From positions 5,828,001 through 5,892,000 of the forward strand of contig CM053329.1 in assembly GCA_028583605.1 (NCBI GenBank): 64,000 bases of DNA. The letters run 5' to 3'. This stretch comes from Dastarcus helophoroides. Lineage: Eukaryota > Arthropoda > Insecta > Coleoptera > Bothrideridae. This document shows, one piece after another, positions 10,901 to 25,900 of the stretch; positions within the stretch are counted from its first letter, which is position 1; each line of letters begins with the position of its first letter. The notes under the pieces were generated by a model. That model did no database searches. It had not been told where the DNA came from and was given only the letters and a program-made list of their open reading frames with translations. The translations under genes were made by a program, and so were the position numbers.

Positions 10901-13900
10901 CAAGATTTGTATTTTAGTTTTTGAAGATAATCGGGGATCAGTCCGTTCCACCAAAAAAAATTCGATATATCTGACCTGGTTGTTGTTTACTCCTAATTTA
11001 GTGGTCCCCAATACCCCAATATATTTTAAAAAATACGAGCTAGGTATTATCATCAATGAAGCAGGAAAAAAGGATTCTTCAAAACAAAGACATTTGAAAC
11101 CTTACAGGCACCTAACTTTTACTTATTTAGCTAACCTGCAAAGGATTTAAGGGCTTTTAAATTATTGATATTGCTAAAAAAATGAAACAGAAACCAAAAG
11201 TTTGATTTTATTTTGTTGTTGACTTCAAAATTTCAATCATTTTCTTCTTCCGTTTCAAGCTAAAAACTGAAAATTTTCTACGAATTTGAATTCTAGCATC
11301 GCAATTTAAATTTTTTTTACAAAATGCCTTCATTTAACAAGAAATAATATCATTTTTCTTAAATTTTACTTCTTTTTCAAAATTTGAATCTTAAAGTTTA
11401 ATTTTATCGATAAAACTTCCGTTTACTTAAATGTCTACTTTGTCGTAAAAATGTATTCTAAGTCCAAAATTTCGATTCTAAAATCAAAATACAACGACTA
11501 TTCTGAAATCTTAAATTTAAACCTTATAATTTTGGCTTTCTTCGTAAGATTTTAAATATATCCTCTTTTTTTTTATAAATAGAAATATATTTCTTTAACA
11601 ATTTATTTTTCAGCACCGTAGTTTTGGTGAAGTTAATTTTAATACAAAACTGTGTCTAAATTTGAATTCGAATATACGTAAAGCATAAGACTAAATAATT
11701 AAAGTGTGTTTAGCCTTTGGGATGCGCTTTTTTACGTTACGACTTTTTAAAGATAATTATCGTTATTAGCACAAATGTTTTCATATTGGATAACATTTTT
11801 GATGATATCCAGCTCACTCTGGATATTAATTTTCATCTCTTTGATGTTGAAAAAACAAAAAGGCGTATTCAGCGTATATTTGTTTCAATTTAAAATGCAC
11901 AAAACTTTATTAATATTTCGTGACTTTAATCTGTTCGAGTAATAAGCCTCTCTGCTTTCGTTCTACATATGTAGATTGTATATTTATAGAGGATTTGTGG
12001 AAGAATTAATATTACATAATGTTGCATAACTCTCGCACTGACGCGATGTGCAACCAAAACTTTAAAGAACACTCCGTCCTTCAACTTTTAAATGTATTTA
12101 CGTGCATAAATATTACATTATTCTGGAATTAATAAGTATTCATTTTAAAGCGAAACTAAATTAAAAAGAAAGTTCCGTGCAGAATCAATATCCACTAGGC
12201 TGTCGCAGAGTCTAAAAAAAAACAGTTCTCATCATTTAGTCTTGTAGTCCATGGTAATCACTAAGATTGTCGTGTCATTCTAAGTGTTGGTGGATGCGAT
12301 GGTAATTCATATAAAACTTAATTAAAAGGATTCAAATTAATTTTTTAAAAGTAATATCCATTACGCTTTTGCAAAAAATGCGCATTGAGCAATGAAATAA
12401 ATTAAATTATCAATAGCTTTAAATTTTAACCATGGTGATATTTATTTATTGAAACTAAATTCTAAGGAAGAGTAAAATTGTCTGTCATTTTAACAGGTAC
12501 TCTATGTTATGAAAACCAAAATAAACCAATAATAGCTCAAGCTCTGACAGAAGGATATTTCCCACATCGACGAGAGTTGGCCTGTTGTTGCGAAACAAAC
12601 AAAGCCAACAATAAAATTTGTGTTCCGGGATATTATTCTCCGATGATGCATCATTTATGGGGGTTGAATATTTTGTGTAAGAAATGCTCACCACTGACTA
12701 TATATTCATAAAAACTCTAATGTTATAAACCAGCCAGCAGAAATTCTCAGAAAATATGTATATGGATAATAATTGGCAAACAACAGAAAGGTCCATTTAA
12801 ATACTAAACTCAAATGAAGAAAACTAGATTGCTTACATTTGTTTGCAAGAGAAGCTGTAACATAACAATCAATATAAGAATAAGATAAAGGTATCAAAAA
12901 ATTCCTATTTTTGGAAGTTGGGCTGTACCCAAATCTTACGCAATCGAGTATTGTATAATGAAATTAGTAAAATTAAATATGCACACCTTCGAATTGATTT
13001 CATAACTTAAAATTACAATTTTCACTATAAACTTCAAGTCCCAAGAAAAAAAGTTGAAAGCTCGGCAAACTTTACTATTCTACTGTCATGACTGTAGGCC
13101 GAAATTTAGGTAAAATGCTATGATCGTAGCTTTTCACCTTTTTTGGCGTTTTTCGTGCGATATTGCCTGAATTTCAATTTCACTTGTTTTCTGCATTTTT
13201 ATACATGATTTGGACCTATTTTAAAAAACAGCCGTGCCTAATAATACTTTTCTGTGGGTTTCTCCCAGTACATTTACACTTCCGAAGAATTTAAATAGAA
13301 ATATGTACAGACTGTCCGGAAAGTAATCAGACATAGCTGAAATATTGCTCCCTATGGTCAAATAGGACCGACATAGGCAAACTTAGCTTCGTCCAAAAGT
13401 TCCTGGCATAGAAGTTACAAATCTTCAAAGAAAAAAAAATTCTTGTTGTGGTTATTATTTAGAAATAAAACGTTCAATTATGTTGAAATTTGGTATAATT
13501 ATATTTTAGATAAGTACAAGGAAATAAATAGTGCCGAATCTCATTTTTATCGTATCTCTTTTGCTGGTCCTATTCTGATACGTTTGACTGAAAATTATGA
13601 TAAAGTAAAAATTCTGCGCAGAAAAGCTACATATATTTCAAGTTAATACAATGTCTTCATTTCAGTATAAAGGCGTTTGAACTTTCTGTACATTAAAATA
13701 TTTGAAATAAATTGTCTAATTCGATCAAGTTACGAAGTTACCAATTTCAAAGTGACATTGATATATTTAAGTTTAACACGTTTTTTCAAAAGCCTGCCAG
13801 ACTACAATAATATTAGACTACAATTAAATTTGAAGTTAAGTAAACATTACATTTACATTTTGCACAATTACACAACGATTAATTGTAATCTAACACGCTT

Positions 13901-16900
13901 TTGAGCAAATTTTCTTTAGTTAAAGTGAATCAATATAATTTTGATAGGGGGTAACTTCGTAACGTGATCAAATTAGACTAATATATTTTACAACAAGTTA
14001 TATGCAGTTTTTATTATTATAGTGTTAGAAAAAATTTATTTCCAGTATTTTAATTTACGAAAATTTCAATACGATTGGACATTTCGTTTCTGAATTATAC
14101 CTAAAACAAGAAAAACATTTTTTTAAAGGCCTATAGCTGCTAAGCGAGGCATTTCATTCTAACTTAGTTTGTCTAAATTTGTTCTCTTTGATCACAGAAA
14201 GCTGTATTTAAGATGGGTTCCATTACGGAGAGCCTGTATACATACGTAATTAAATAAAGCAATAAAATAATTCAATCCGTCATGGTAATAATAGGAAACT
14301 TCAAGCATCGATTTCCAAGCAATGTAATTTAATAACGATTACTCTTATGACCCTCCCAGTTCCCCAGAAATTTTGCTTGCTATGGTGACGCAGGACAATT
14401 GCACTACATTTTCTCTTTATCTTAATTTTTGAGTGAAAATAGATATGTCGGTAAAATGATAAAATTACCCGAAGGATATTCATTTTCTAAAAATTATAAA
14501 ATTATCTTTGAACTATCTACTATAAAGTGAACTTGTGTGCGAAAAATGCCTCCAGAAAGATAAATTGCTCTAATAAGTAAAGACAAGTTTGCAGTCAATT
14601 AGAAAAAAATCATTTCATTTTAGATGTTACAATTTTTTTTGTAAATGTTTGGTAAGTTAAACTTATTATATCATAGCAAACATTATTGAAAATGTCATAT
14701 ATCAAAATTTTAAACTTATTCTTAAATTTTCAGAATTTAGAATTTTAATTCGAAATGTTCAGAAAATCCTTAATTTAGAATGGGCTGTATCGTCTTAGAA
14801 AAAGTTCATTTACGAGCGAGTGTAAACTTCAACTAAAAAAAAAACTTAATTCACTAATGATATTTTAAGGATATCCACTTTTTTTAGAAGTTTTGAACTG
14901 CCAAAAAAAGTGGAATTTGAACCGAAATTTTTTGTTTTTTTATTTTATAATTAAGTTAACATTTAGGATTACAGTCTAAATCTAAAGAAAAAGATCTGAC
15001 AACTTCTGGAAAAAAAAAAGTTTGAAATCAAAATTTTTTAAAAGAAATTAACTTTGTTAACAAAATTTTCAGTTTAAACATTTATAAAATGTTCTGTTTG
15101 TTTTTAAAACAAAAGACTTTGTTTTTGTAATATTTATTTTCACTTTTGTAACAAATTTCGACTGTAAACTGGAAAGTTCAGAAAAAATGTATTTTAAAAT
15201 AAACTCTAGACTTCTCTCAAAAATTTCGATTCCAATTTTCACTTTTTCCTACTTGTTCACTTAAAAACTTAAAATTTCTTTCTTTTATTAAAGTTTTGGG
15301 CTTATATCTATTTTCGAAGTTTAAACTTTGCAAAGTTTTTTACAAACTTTGAATTATGCCGAAATTTGGACTTTTTCCTCACAATTTAAAGTTTGCAATT
15401 TCAATATTGTTCTTTTTTCGAGTAGTTTTTGTTTTAAATTTTAAACTTCACTTGTAATATTCCTGACTACGGCTCTGCTTACGTATTTCAACAGAAAAAA
15501 AAGTTGGTATCGGGCCAAATTCTTCTGTATACGCAGGCGGCTGAACCGCTTAACATTTAGGGATGCATCTGGCTGGATTTATACTAATAATGAAAGCAAC
15601 AGCTCGTCACCAAATGATGCAGTTTGGTCATTTGGCACCTTAGTGTCTGTCGTTTACAACTATTTATTGCCGCGAAGATGAACAAATTTTACAATGGAAA
15701 ATACTGAGAGATAATTAATTTGTAATTGGAAATAAAATAAAATTCAAAACGGTCAGTAAATATTTTTCTTGGTAATTGTGGTTTTCACCTTTTAATGCCT
15801 CTGTTTAAAGAATGTTTTGCCTTTTTAATGCCTTTTTTTGGCTGTTGGTTTTTGCCTAAAGAAACGTTGAACGTTTTGCTCACCATTTTGTCTTATTTGA
15901 TTGTTCCAAAAATCCAGTGTCTAGTCATAACTAAGGTTCTAGTTTTCAGTTAAAACCTTAAACATAATTTTACGTTTTTGTAGATTTGCAACAAATAATA
16001 TTCAAAAGAAAACTTGCACAAAACCTTTTTTGTAATTTTATTAAATATGTCACCTGGAAATTTTTTGACCTATTGTGGGTTTGAAGAATATTCCTTCTAA
16101 AATACCGATATTTATAAATAATGCTAAAATAACGATATTTAATAAAAACTTTTAAGGGTATAAAGTTGAAATTTTGACTGACACTAATGCAAAAAGGCCA
16201 AATAGATGGGAGGATAGCAGAATATTATGCTATATATTATAATTATTAAAGGCTGAGAAATATCTATCAAATAAATGGAAAATGAGCGCCTTTGAATAGG
16301 GCTCTGGGCTCTGGACAAAATATAAAAACCTTTGGGGGAAATTGCTTATTTATTTCTTCTACTTATTGTAAAATATTGTGCATGTAATTATGGAGAATTA
16401 TTAAATCGAAAAACAAATTCTCAGTCGTAATTAAAGACATCAGGCGCTTTATTTGGTTATCTCATTGACAAGCTTATAAATGTTTAATAAGCGCAATGAA
16501 GAAAATCGACTTATTATTTTATTTTATGCTTATGCCGTTCGACCGTTAACAAATTGTACTTTCCAGCAGGAAACAGCAGATGCCTAATTCAAAACAATTT
16601 TCATGTTTGTTGATGGTTTTAATTACGAAGTTAACAAATGTCGGAAAGGGCCGTGTTTAAATATCTGGCGCGTTGTTGACCCCTGTTTTCCGCATGTCAT
16701 GTCATGTATAAATCTAGTTTAGAAAGAAAAACAAGTAGCATAACTGAGAGAATTATTCCCAGGTTTCCGCTTTAAGCACAGCAATCCGGTTATCGAGTTT
16801 TGCTTCAGGCCCTCCTGGTCCCCCCGGACCACCTGGACAGCCGGGACCGCCAGGACCAAGAGGATTTCCGGGTAAGCTGTCATATTACTTCCTTTTATTT

Positions 16901-19900
16901 TAGAGAATTCCTTCACGAGAGACCCTTCCATATTTTTATCCTAAGTCTCACGGAATAATATTGTGCATAAGGTAAAAAGCTTATGACAAAATTAAAAAGT
17001 AACAGGTTTGGCCTTTGTATAAAGTTTGCAATTACGTTAATAAGAAGATAAAAATTCAATAGAAACTTTTTTCTTCAATCTATAACAACATTTAATTTGT
17101 TTTATTTGATCAAAGATATATAATTGAAAAATTCCAAAATCATAAGTTGCGTTTTATTATTCAGACAACCGTGCATAACCAGAGAGAATAATGCGGTCTA
17201 ATATAACCTCCCAACTTTCGCTTGATGAGCCCGTAAACACTGATTAATAATTATTAGGCAAGTTCGACTCGGTAGCCCTTTATGAATATATTAAACTCAT
17301 GGTTGGTTGACACATTACTAATTAAACAATATTTAGGTCCTGAAGTTACTTCTATCTCCTCGTCACCTACATCAGGCCAAGATTACACATATTCGATGTT
17401 AGACGCCGTTCGTTCCCTTGCCGGGGGATGAAACTGCTCAGTGTCGCTGTAAAAGGGGTCCACAGGTAAGCCATCAAATACGTTCATTGCTTCCTCTATG
17501 TAAATACTTTCTTGCGAGTACTGTCCATTTTATGGAAAGACAGTCCCCTATTTCATCGCTCTCTCATTCCATTGAAGTAAATTCAATAAGGATTGAAGTT
17601 CTCCAAAGGGGTTTTTCTAAATAATCTCCTTCGCGTTGAATGTATATTTCTTTAAGGCACTTTAGCTAATTAATTACATCTGCGAAATTTGTCGTTTAAA
17701 TGCTTCCAATATGTTAATCAGTGATGTTTATTTTTTTCTAAGGAAAAAAATGTAAGGAAAAAAAATTAAAGCGCAAGGTAACAAATTCAAGCCATATATG
17801 AATTACCATAGGGACATTTAAAAGATTAACTTTCTTCAGTATCTGAAGCGCTATAACAACTTTTTTTAAACTCTGCTAGCGTTGTATTGACTGTGCAACA
17901 ATAATTTTGCGTCACCACAGTCATGTTCTAAGGACGGACAATATGGACATTTGTCCGGGACGACAAATTTATAGGGAAGCGTTTTGACTGTGAACGTGAC
18001 GAATTTTTTAAGAGGGTCAGAAATGTCTTTATTACAATATTCAAGTGAAACGTAACACTTTCGTATAAAGTATATACACATCAGGAAAGTCAAACACTGT
18101 CCATAGGGAGAATGCTAATGAGAGATTTAACATTGAGAGCTAATAGTGGGATAAATGGGCGGTGCCTTGTATTCTCCTACACAGGTGTAAACTAATCAAC
18201 GCAGAGCGCAGCGATCAGTGCTGATGGAGATTTCAGTAGTGCATCATAGCTTCTAACATGTATTGTTACGAGATTACTACTGGCAGGCAACAATTTTATT
18301 AAAATTTGCGTACCACATGCTGTGTGTTCTTTTAGTCCGTTGATTTAATCAACGTCTAAGGCAAAATAAAACTGATATTCTTTGATAACCAAATTACAAA
18401 CGAGATTTCTTAAACAAAATAAATAATAATTCTAATGAAGAATGTAACATAATAACTCTTTAAACATTGCAATATAAGGAGTTTAAATAGGCCGCCAGAC
18501 GGTGCTAAACAATATTCCAGTCTCTTGTAAAACTCTCGACGATTTTTTTCTAACATCTAAACTGGAAGATACGAGAATGCCGCGTCAAAGTAGGGGAATA
18601 CGTTCAGCGGCCGTAGAAAACTATGGAAGGGACAATTCTTAGCGTTTTACATGGAAAATGAAAATTTTTCCTTATCTGTATATAGTTTAATTTTAAAAGG
18701 TGACATTTAAACTTTTTTTTACATAATTTTACTTGTTGAAAATTTAAAAACCCGCTATTAAAAGCCACTAATTATAAGATTTGAAGAAAAAAAAATGTCC
18801 ATAAAGCTTGTTTCTATAAAAACTATACAAATTTTAATAACAAGTTGAACTTTTAATAATAAAGCCGAAATTTTAGAAAATAGTTAAGAATCATAAGAAT
18901 TTAGAAAAAAACTTCAAAGAATACTTAAAATGCGTAAAACAAAATTCTCGCTATCTTGACTTTAAACTCGAAAATTTCAAATTTCAAAAATTAAGAGGGT
19001 AAATTTCTGGAGAAAATTGAAATTTTAAGTTTACTAGGCCAAAATTTTAGCAACAAGCAAAAATAAAAATCAAAAGTTAAAATTTGCAATTATTAGAAAG
19101 AAAAAGCAAAACTCGGAGTACCTATAAAATAATGCATACAAATTTTAGAAAACAACCAATAGTTAAAACGATAAACTTATATTTTTTGGACGAAAAGTAG
19201 AAATTTCAATAAAATACATAATTAAAAACTTTTAGTCATTTTCAATTTAAACACAAGAAACAAAAATGTCAAAAAACAACTGCAGATTGCAAAACTACCG
19301 TAAAATTGAAAATTACAATACATATAGATAAAAAAACAATGTCTATAAAATAAAAACTGAAAATTTAAAGTCGAAATTTTGCAAACAAATACGCACTTAC
19401 ATATTTCAATTTCGGTATTGAGAAAATATTTAGTGTTTAAATTCGAAATTTCAACCAAAATTCTCCATTTTCCGTAAAAAAATAAAAGTACACGTATACA
19501 CATTTCTAGAAAACGAAAATTTTTAACAAAAAAGCGAGTATTTTCAGACAATTTTCAACGATTATGAAAAAATTTTCGCCAGTTTAAACTCAGAATAATT
19601 CAGCCAAGAGCGAGTCGGTCTTGCAAAATTTAATCCAGATTTTCTTATGTTATATTTGAAAAATAAAAAAATTGTCTCTTTTTAGATATAAACACTTTTT
19701 TCTACAATCAAATATTTATGGCACTGATAACTATGTTGATAATGTCTCAGATAAAAAGCGTTCATTCAAAATTCGCAATAAGTCGATGACTAACACAGCT
19801 TATGATATCGCTTCGGATCGCGCTAAAATCTAACTCAAATCCAACCGCAATTACTGTGTTGCATGAACTAGCGCTAACTCCAAAAATATTCATCTAAATA

Positions 19901-22900
19901 AAATAAAGTAAGAGAGATTCGATTATTGCTATATCGGGTATAACAGGATCACACCCCTTACTTTTTTATTTATAAAGATAAAATTTTTAAACTTGCTACA
20001 TATACTCTACTTATAAAATGTCAAATATTGACATAAAAATAATATTCCTGCTGCTGTCATTTTTGCCAAACCTGAAACCAATTTTTGATTTTTAAATAAA
20101 ACACCCTGTATTTTATTACATTTTTGGAAACTACACAATTTTCTGAACACAATACGCATAAAATAAGTGATTTTTAAGGCATTAAAAATTGTTTTGATCC
20201 CATTTTATTTTTCAACCTAAAAGGTCATGAATTGTCCTAATTAACTCTAACCGACTACATTGACGCTGTAAAAATTGAAATTACGAACACTTAGAAAAAA
20301 TAAATTTTTCTAATTATTTTCCGCAGCTATCTTGTGTTCTTGTTGAATAAATCTTCAAATAAATTAAAACCGAATATTTTGAATTCTTTTGACTGTAAAT
20401 TCAGTTTTACTGATTTCACAGCAAAATTGGAAAAATGGTTAGATTCGCCAATAATTATACTTTTTCGTCATACCACAGTACCAATATGGTGCCATTTAAT
20501 AAAATGAAATTATGATTTATGTATAAACCATTTTTGTAAACTTTATGACGTGTTAAAAGAATGAAATACCCTATTTCTTAACGGGATTTGATTTTTGTAG
20601 CGTTAATGTAGGTCCATTAGAACTTATTAGAATGAGTCATAGCCTTCCAGGTTTGAAAAATAAAATGAAATCAAAAAATGTTCCATTCCTTAAAAATCAC
20701 TTATTTTAGCTGTGTTGTATTCAGAAAATTGTGCAGATTGAAAAATAGTAATAATATACTGGGTATTCCATTTAAAACTCAAAAGTTGGTATCAATTTTA
20801 GCGAAAATGACTGCAGTAGAAATGTCATTTTTATGTCATGTTATAAGTACATCAAGTGTAGCAAGTTTAAAAATTTTATCGTTATAAATAAAGAATAAAT
20901 AGGGGGCGTATCATGATCCTGTTAACCTCTTTTTTCCACAAAATATTTTTTTTCTCAACAAATATTACGATATCGAAAAAACCTACACTTTCTTAATTAA
21001 GTATGGCCCAATATGTACTAACCCTATTAAAATCTAAATGTTATCTTTGAAAACCTAGGAGAACAGAGGGGGTAGGAATGGTCATTTCTGTCCCATTTTG
21101 AGCTGTATCTTTAAGAGAATTGTACCGAAAACTATTTAAAAAAAAAGTATTTTATGATCCTTGGAGGTAAATTTCCTAAATGGCACCTCACACGATATAT
21201 TAACCAATACTTGATTTTTCAGAGACCAGCTACCATTTTATTATAAAATATTTTCTTTTTCCAATCGAAATATTCAGATTAATATTCGAGGTGATTCTAA
21301 AAGTAGTAGCATAAATTCAGGATCGTATTTTAGAGCCAAAAATAAGACGAAAAGTCTGAATAAACATGTGTCGTAAAATGCTTTGTTTCCGAGTTACAGG
21401 GTGTCGAAGGTTAGTTCCTGATTATAGTTTTTAATTAATAGTTGTGAAACGTGTACATATATTTAAATGATATTTGACACAACTTCAGCACTGGTCCAAA
21501 ATTTTTGGATGTAACACAAAGTTGACTTTAAAATAAAAGAAAAGCTATTATATGGTTGAGTGTTATCGATTCGAATGATTAAGACTTGCTGAATTGCAAG
21601 CACTTTATTTCAAAACTGAACTCGGAACACAATTACAATTCACAAACACTGTTTTAATTAACTAACTCACTCATTGAATTTTAACAAACCTGACTGATAT
21701 AGGTCCCGGTCAGGGTTCTAGAAGAATTTGTCAGATAAGGTTTATCGTTTGCCCAAGTTTTTGGAGCCCCTATCTGCCGTTTGATTTATTATCGCGGCCG
21801 CTTCCTCTTCTCAAATTTTCTATAAAATTCCCAACTAAACTTTATAATTAAAAGTAAAGTAAAATTTTTAAGAGAAACAGTTACATAACTTATATAACAA
21901 TGGCTATTAACTGTAAATACTTGCAACTATAGAACTTTCCATTGTTTAATTACGGAATACTTAATAGACATTTACTGGAATTCAATGGACTTTGAGGTGA
22001 TTTTACTGAATATTTGTTTCTCGTTTAAAGTAAAACAGATAAAAAAGTCGATCTGGTAGAGTATGAAATTTTTAAACAAAATTTTTAAACGAAAGTAGTA
22101 GTCAGAAAACGCTCTAAATGCTTCGAAATGTTTATTCGAAAGTAAATGAATTTTTTTTCAGTGCAAATAGAGGGAAACCAATTTCACTAGTTAATAAAGT
22201 AGCATTCTTTCATTTATTGATAATTGTTTTATTATTTAATTTACGATTTTATTATTATATTCAAACCTTAAATTACAATGTCGTATGTCATCGTGAGCAG
22301 AGTTAAAAAACTTTTAAATGAAGTGCCACTGAACATACCGCGACGTTTAAAATTTGAGGGTATTTTAATTCCCTGCCTAAGGAGTAGCCTCCAAAATTTA
22401 CGCAATGAAGTGTCCCCTCTGGAAAAGAAAATCGACCTGCTCAAGTTTCTTTTTATTTTAATGCAGATATTTTCCTGGTGGGAAATATATGCTGAAACAA
22501 CCAGTTTAAACCTATCATGTCAGTTATTCTTTACTAGAGCTACTTTTCATAATTTTTTTTAGATCGTATTATATCAAACTGCTGTTTATTAACTGATGTT
22601 TGTCAGCAGCGGATTAAGTAATTTAAAAAGGGGTTTCCTCAAAATAAAAATTTCGACTTATAATACTTCAAAGGTGGTGGTAGGATTTGAGGACCTGAAA
22701 ATCCTAGCCGTGGATCCGCCACTGGTGTTTATTAAAAGATTTGCTAATTACTCTTGATATTTTATAATGAAAACAAAATAATCCACTTGTTTGCCTACTA
22801 TTTATAATTAACAATTTTCTAAAATTTTCCCAGTTTTTATATTCATTTTCCTAGTTTATACTTATTTAGAAGTCCAATTGTTAAAATCCAACTTAATTTT

Positions 22901-25900
22901 AGGGAGAAATCGGAGCACCTGGGGAAAAGGGACCTAAAGGAGATATGGGAGAAAGAGGACCACGAGGGCCCAAAGGTGACAGGGATTCTTTAGATTTTAT
23001 TCTTCTGCTTCTGGCTGATGTGCGACATGATATAGTACATTTACAAGATAAGGTGTTTGTTAAAGGAGAGAAGTAAGTTAATTTGCATATAGGTTTTTCT
23101 TTTCGTGGATCCGAAATTGTATTAACCATGCAAAGTGGCAATCGTCCGGAAATTTGATATATCTAAAGCAATGGCGTGTCGTGTCTTTTAATTGGGAAAG
23201 GAACAAGTAACGCAATTTTTTCATACTTCAAGACCAAAAATTCGCTTTAAATAAATAACTACTATTCTGCTGTGGATTAAAATGCATCAAAATATACTAT
23301 TTTTCTTATATAGAATATCCTAAAAGTACCGAACGATCCTTTAATGACAGATTCTCTACAATATTTGTATATTACAAAATAATAAACATACCTACTAGAA
23401 TTTCAGGACTATCCTACACTATTTTGCAAATTCATGTTCTGATTACTGAAAATGTTTATCTTAAAGTCCTAATTTAAAGTCAAATTGTTGGAAAAATAGA
23501 TTACAAATTTTATAATAAATGTTAAAAATTTGGAAAAAATCAGGAAGTGTGAAAAACTATATGAAATTTATTCTAAAAAAATCAGAAGTTTTAAATATTA
23601 TTGGAATTTAGGGAAAAAGATTAAAATTTGAGAAACACTCCAAATTTATAAGACAAATTTCCAGATTTAACTCGAATTTTGGATTTTAAAATTGAATTTT
23701 TAATGGAAAAGAGATATTTATATCCGAAATATAAAATTAAAATTTGTAATAGAATTATTATCAGTTTTTCGAATATAAAATCTGAAAGCGGAAATCTAAG
23801 AAATATAACTTTGGAGAAAAATAATTAACATTGCAACAAAATTAAGTTGTAACGCGATATTTTGAGAAAAGTTCAATATTTTTAGTTTCAATTTAAATTT
23901 CGAGAACAAGTTGAAATTTTGATGTCACGGTTAAAATTTTAAGAAATCAAGAAAACTTTTTAAAAAAAAGTCTATAATTCGCTTTCTAATTTAAAATAAA
24001 AAAAATTAAAATGTTAACCCAAACACATATGAATAAACTTAATATTTTGCAAATAACTAGTAAATTAAATATAAAAGCAATTCTCATTTCGAGTATATTT
24101 TTTATATACTTTATTCTCGAAACTTCGACTTTAAGAGGGAATATTCGAATTTTTTCCAATATTCTGACTCTTAAATCTGAAATTCCGCTTCAGTAGTTCT
24201 AAAAAGTCAATATTTTGAAATTAGTTTAAAGAATTTGAAAACAAAAAACATCCTTTCTATATAAAACTTAAACATTTCTTTTTTAATAAATTTTTTAAAT
24301 TTATAAAAAAAATAATTCTTGAAAATTTGACTTTGAAAATGTTAAGCTCAAAGCTTGTATTTTGAACGAAAAAATTAACTTTGAATTAATTAAAACTTAC
24401 AAGCTTCAGTACAGAATTTTGATAAAATTTCGAATGTATTCAACTATATTTGATCAGAAATTTAGAACTTTTAAAAAACTGCATATTTCTAAAATCAAAA
24501 TTTTTAACAATAGTGTCTTGTTGACAAAAGTTAAATATTCCAATAACTGATCGCTAGGCATTTTTCGAAAAACAACCGTTATAAAAATAACTGCGAGCAC
24601 TGCGAGTTGGTTTGACGATAGGGTAGTTGACACCATGAAAAATATCTTATAATATAACTATGATAAATTATTGAGAAAGAAATAAGAAATCATTGGTTTC
24701 TATTCATAAAAACACATTATTGATTTATTGTTACAATTTTGAAAGTGCAATATTCTGTTCTATGAAAGATTGTCACTAAAACGCTACTGGCCAATACGCT
24801 TTTAAGTGTGACGTCACGTGTTGAGCACAAGCAACTGTTGCCAGTTCGCTAGTGTTTATCTTTGGCTATTCTATCGTACTTTTATGTGTTTTGTGGTGCT
24901 TTATTTTTTTTTAATGAAATTATGGACTAATTTAGTACTATGTAAACCCGTGGGCCCTAAACCTCCAACGGGAATTAATCATTTTACCTGAAAATTTTAA
25001 CATACGATACCGAACTTTACTTGCGCTTGTTTGTTTGCTCTCTGGTTGCTCTACAAATGACGTCACCATCTCACAGTGGGTCGAGTCCATGTAAAATTTT
25101 GGACATTGGTCAAAAATGAAATAATTGAATTTCTTTAATCTTTTGGCTATTATTAATTATATAGTTCTCTTTTAAAATTTACAATCGACAAACTTGAAGC
25201 TAAATACGCATTATATTTTGCTTATCCATTCCTTTGGTTTTGTGCATCAGTCATTTTGAGATAAAATTATGTATACTTCCGGGAAAAATAATTTAAACTT
25301 TAGACATATATATTCTGTAATGTCATTTTATTGTTAAATAAAGTAAATAATAAAATTTAAAAAAGTCATTTTCTATCAAGGTGTCTATAAAGCTTTTGTT
25401 TTGTAAACTTTATTTCCTAATTCAGCAAACTCCCGACTTGAAAGATACAAAAAACGGAAGCTGTTATAGCTAGATTTAGTTGTTGACTTGACTTTGCGAC
25501 CTTGTAAAGTATTGAAGTAATTGTCTTGATTAAACGAATTATTGTCGTCATTATTTCTTTTAGATTTGCGTTGATATACGTTCATTATTACTATTTGTCT
25601 TTATAAATATTGTTGCGTGTTATCGGTTCGAAAATTAAAACTTCGTCAATTGCAAACACTTTATTTCAAACTTATTTCAGAGCACAACTTCACTGACTGA
25701 CTGACTGACTAACTGACTGACTGACTGACGGTTTCTAGATATCTGCTGAATGATTCATTCTCGCGGCCGCATCCCATCAAATGTTTCCAGAGAGTTCCTT
25801 ACACTACACAATCACAAATACAAATTTTATAACTACAGTTTGCTACAATATTCCTATCTTTTAAAGTTTAGAGACATTTGTGTGTGAGAGTGAATAACAG

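Noticed and set aside
12485..12694. Minus-strand FYCWLCLF as a hAT/ZMYM TTF zinc finger; plus-strand frame after TTTTAACAG as a CCBE1 exon
   Set aside because: No further hAT blocks nearby. The plus-strand option has the wrong phase for the CCBE1 gap and does not look like linker sequence.
13308..13345. ACTGTCCGGAAAGTAATCAGAC as a mariner terminus
   Set aside because: No inverted partner or transposase found in the window.
22118..22562. Two overlapping small frames as a small gene
   Set aside because: No start context, no splice sites and no family resemblance.
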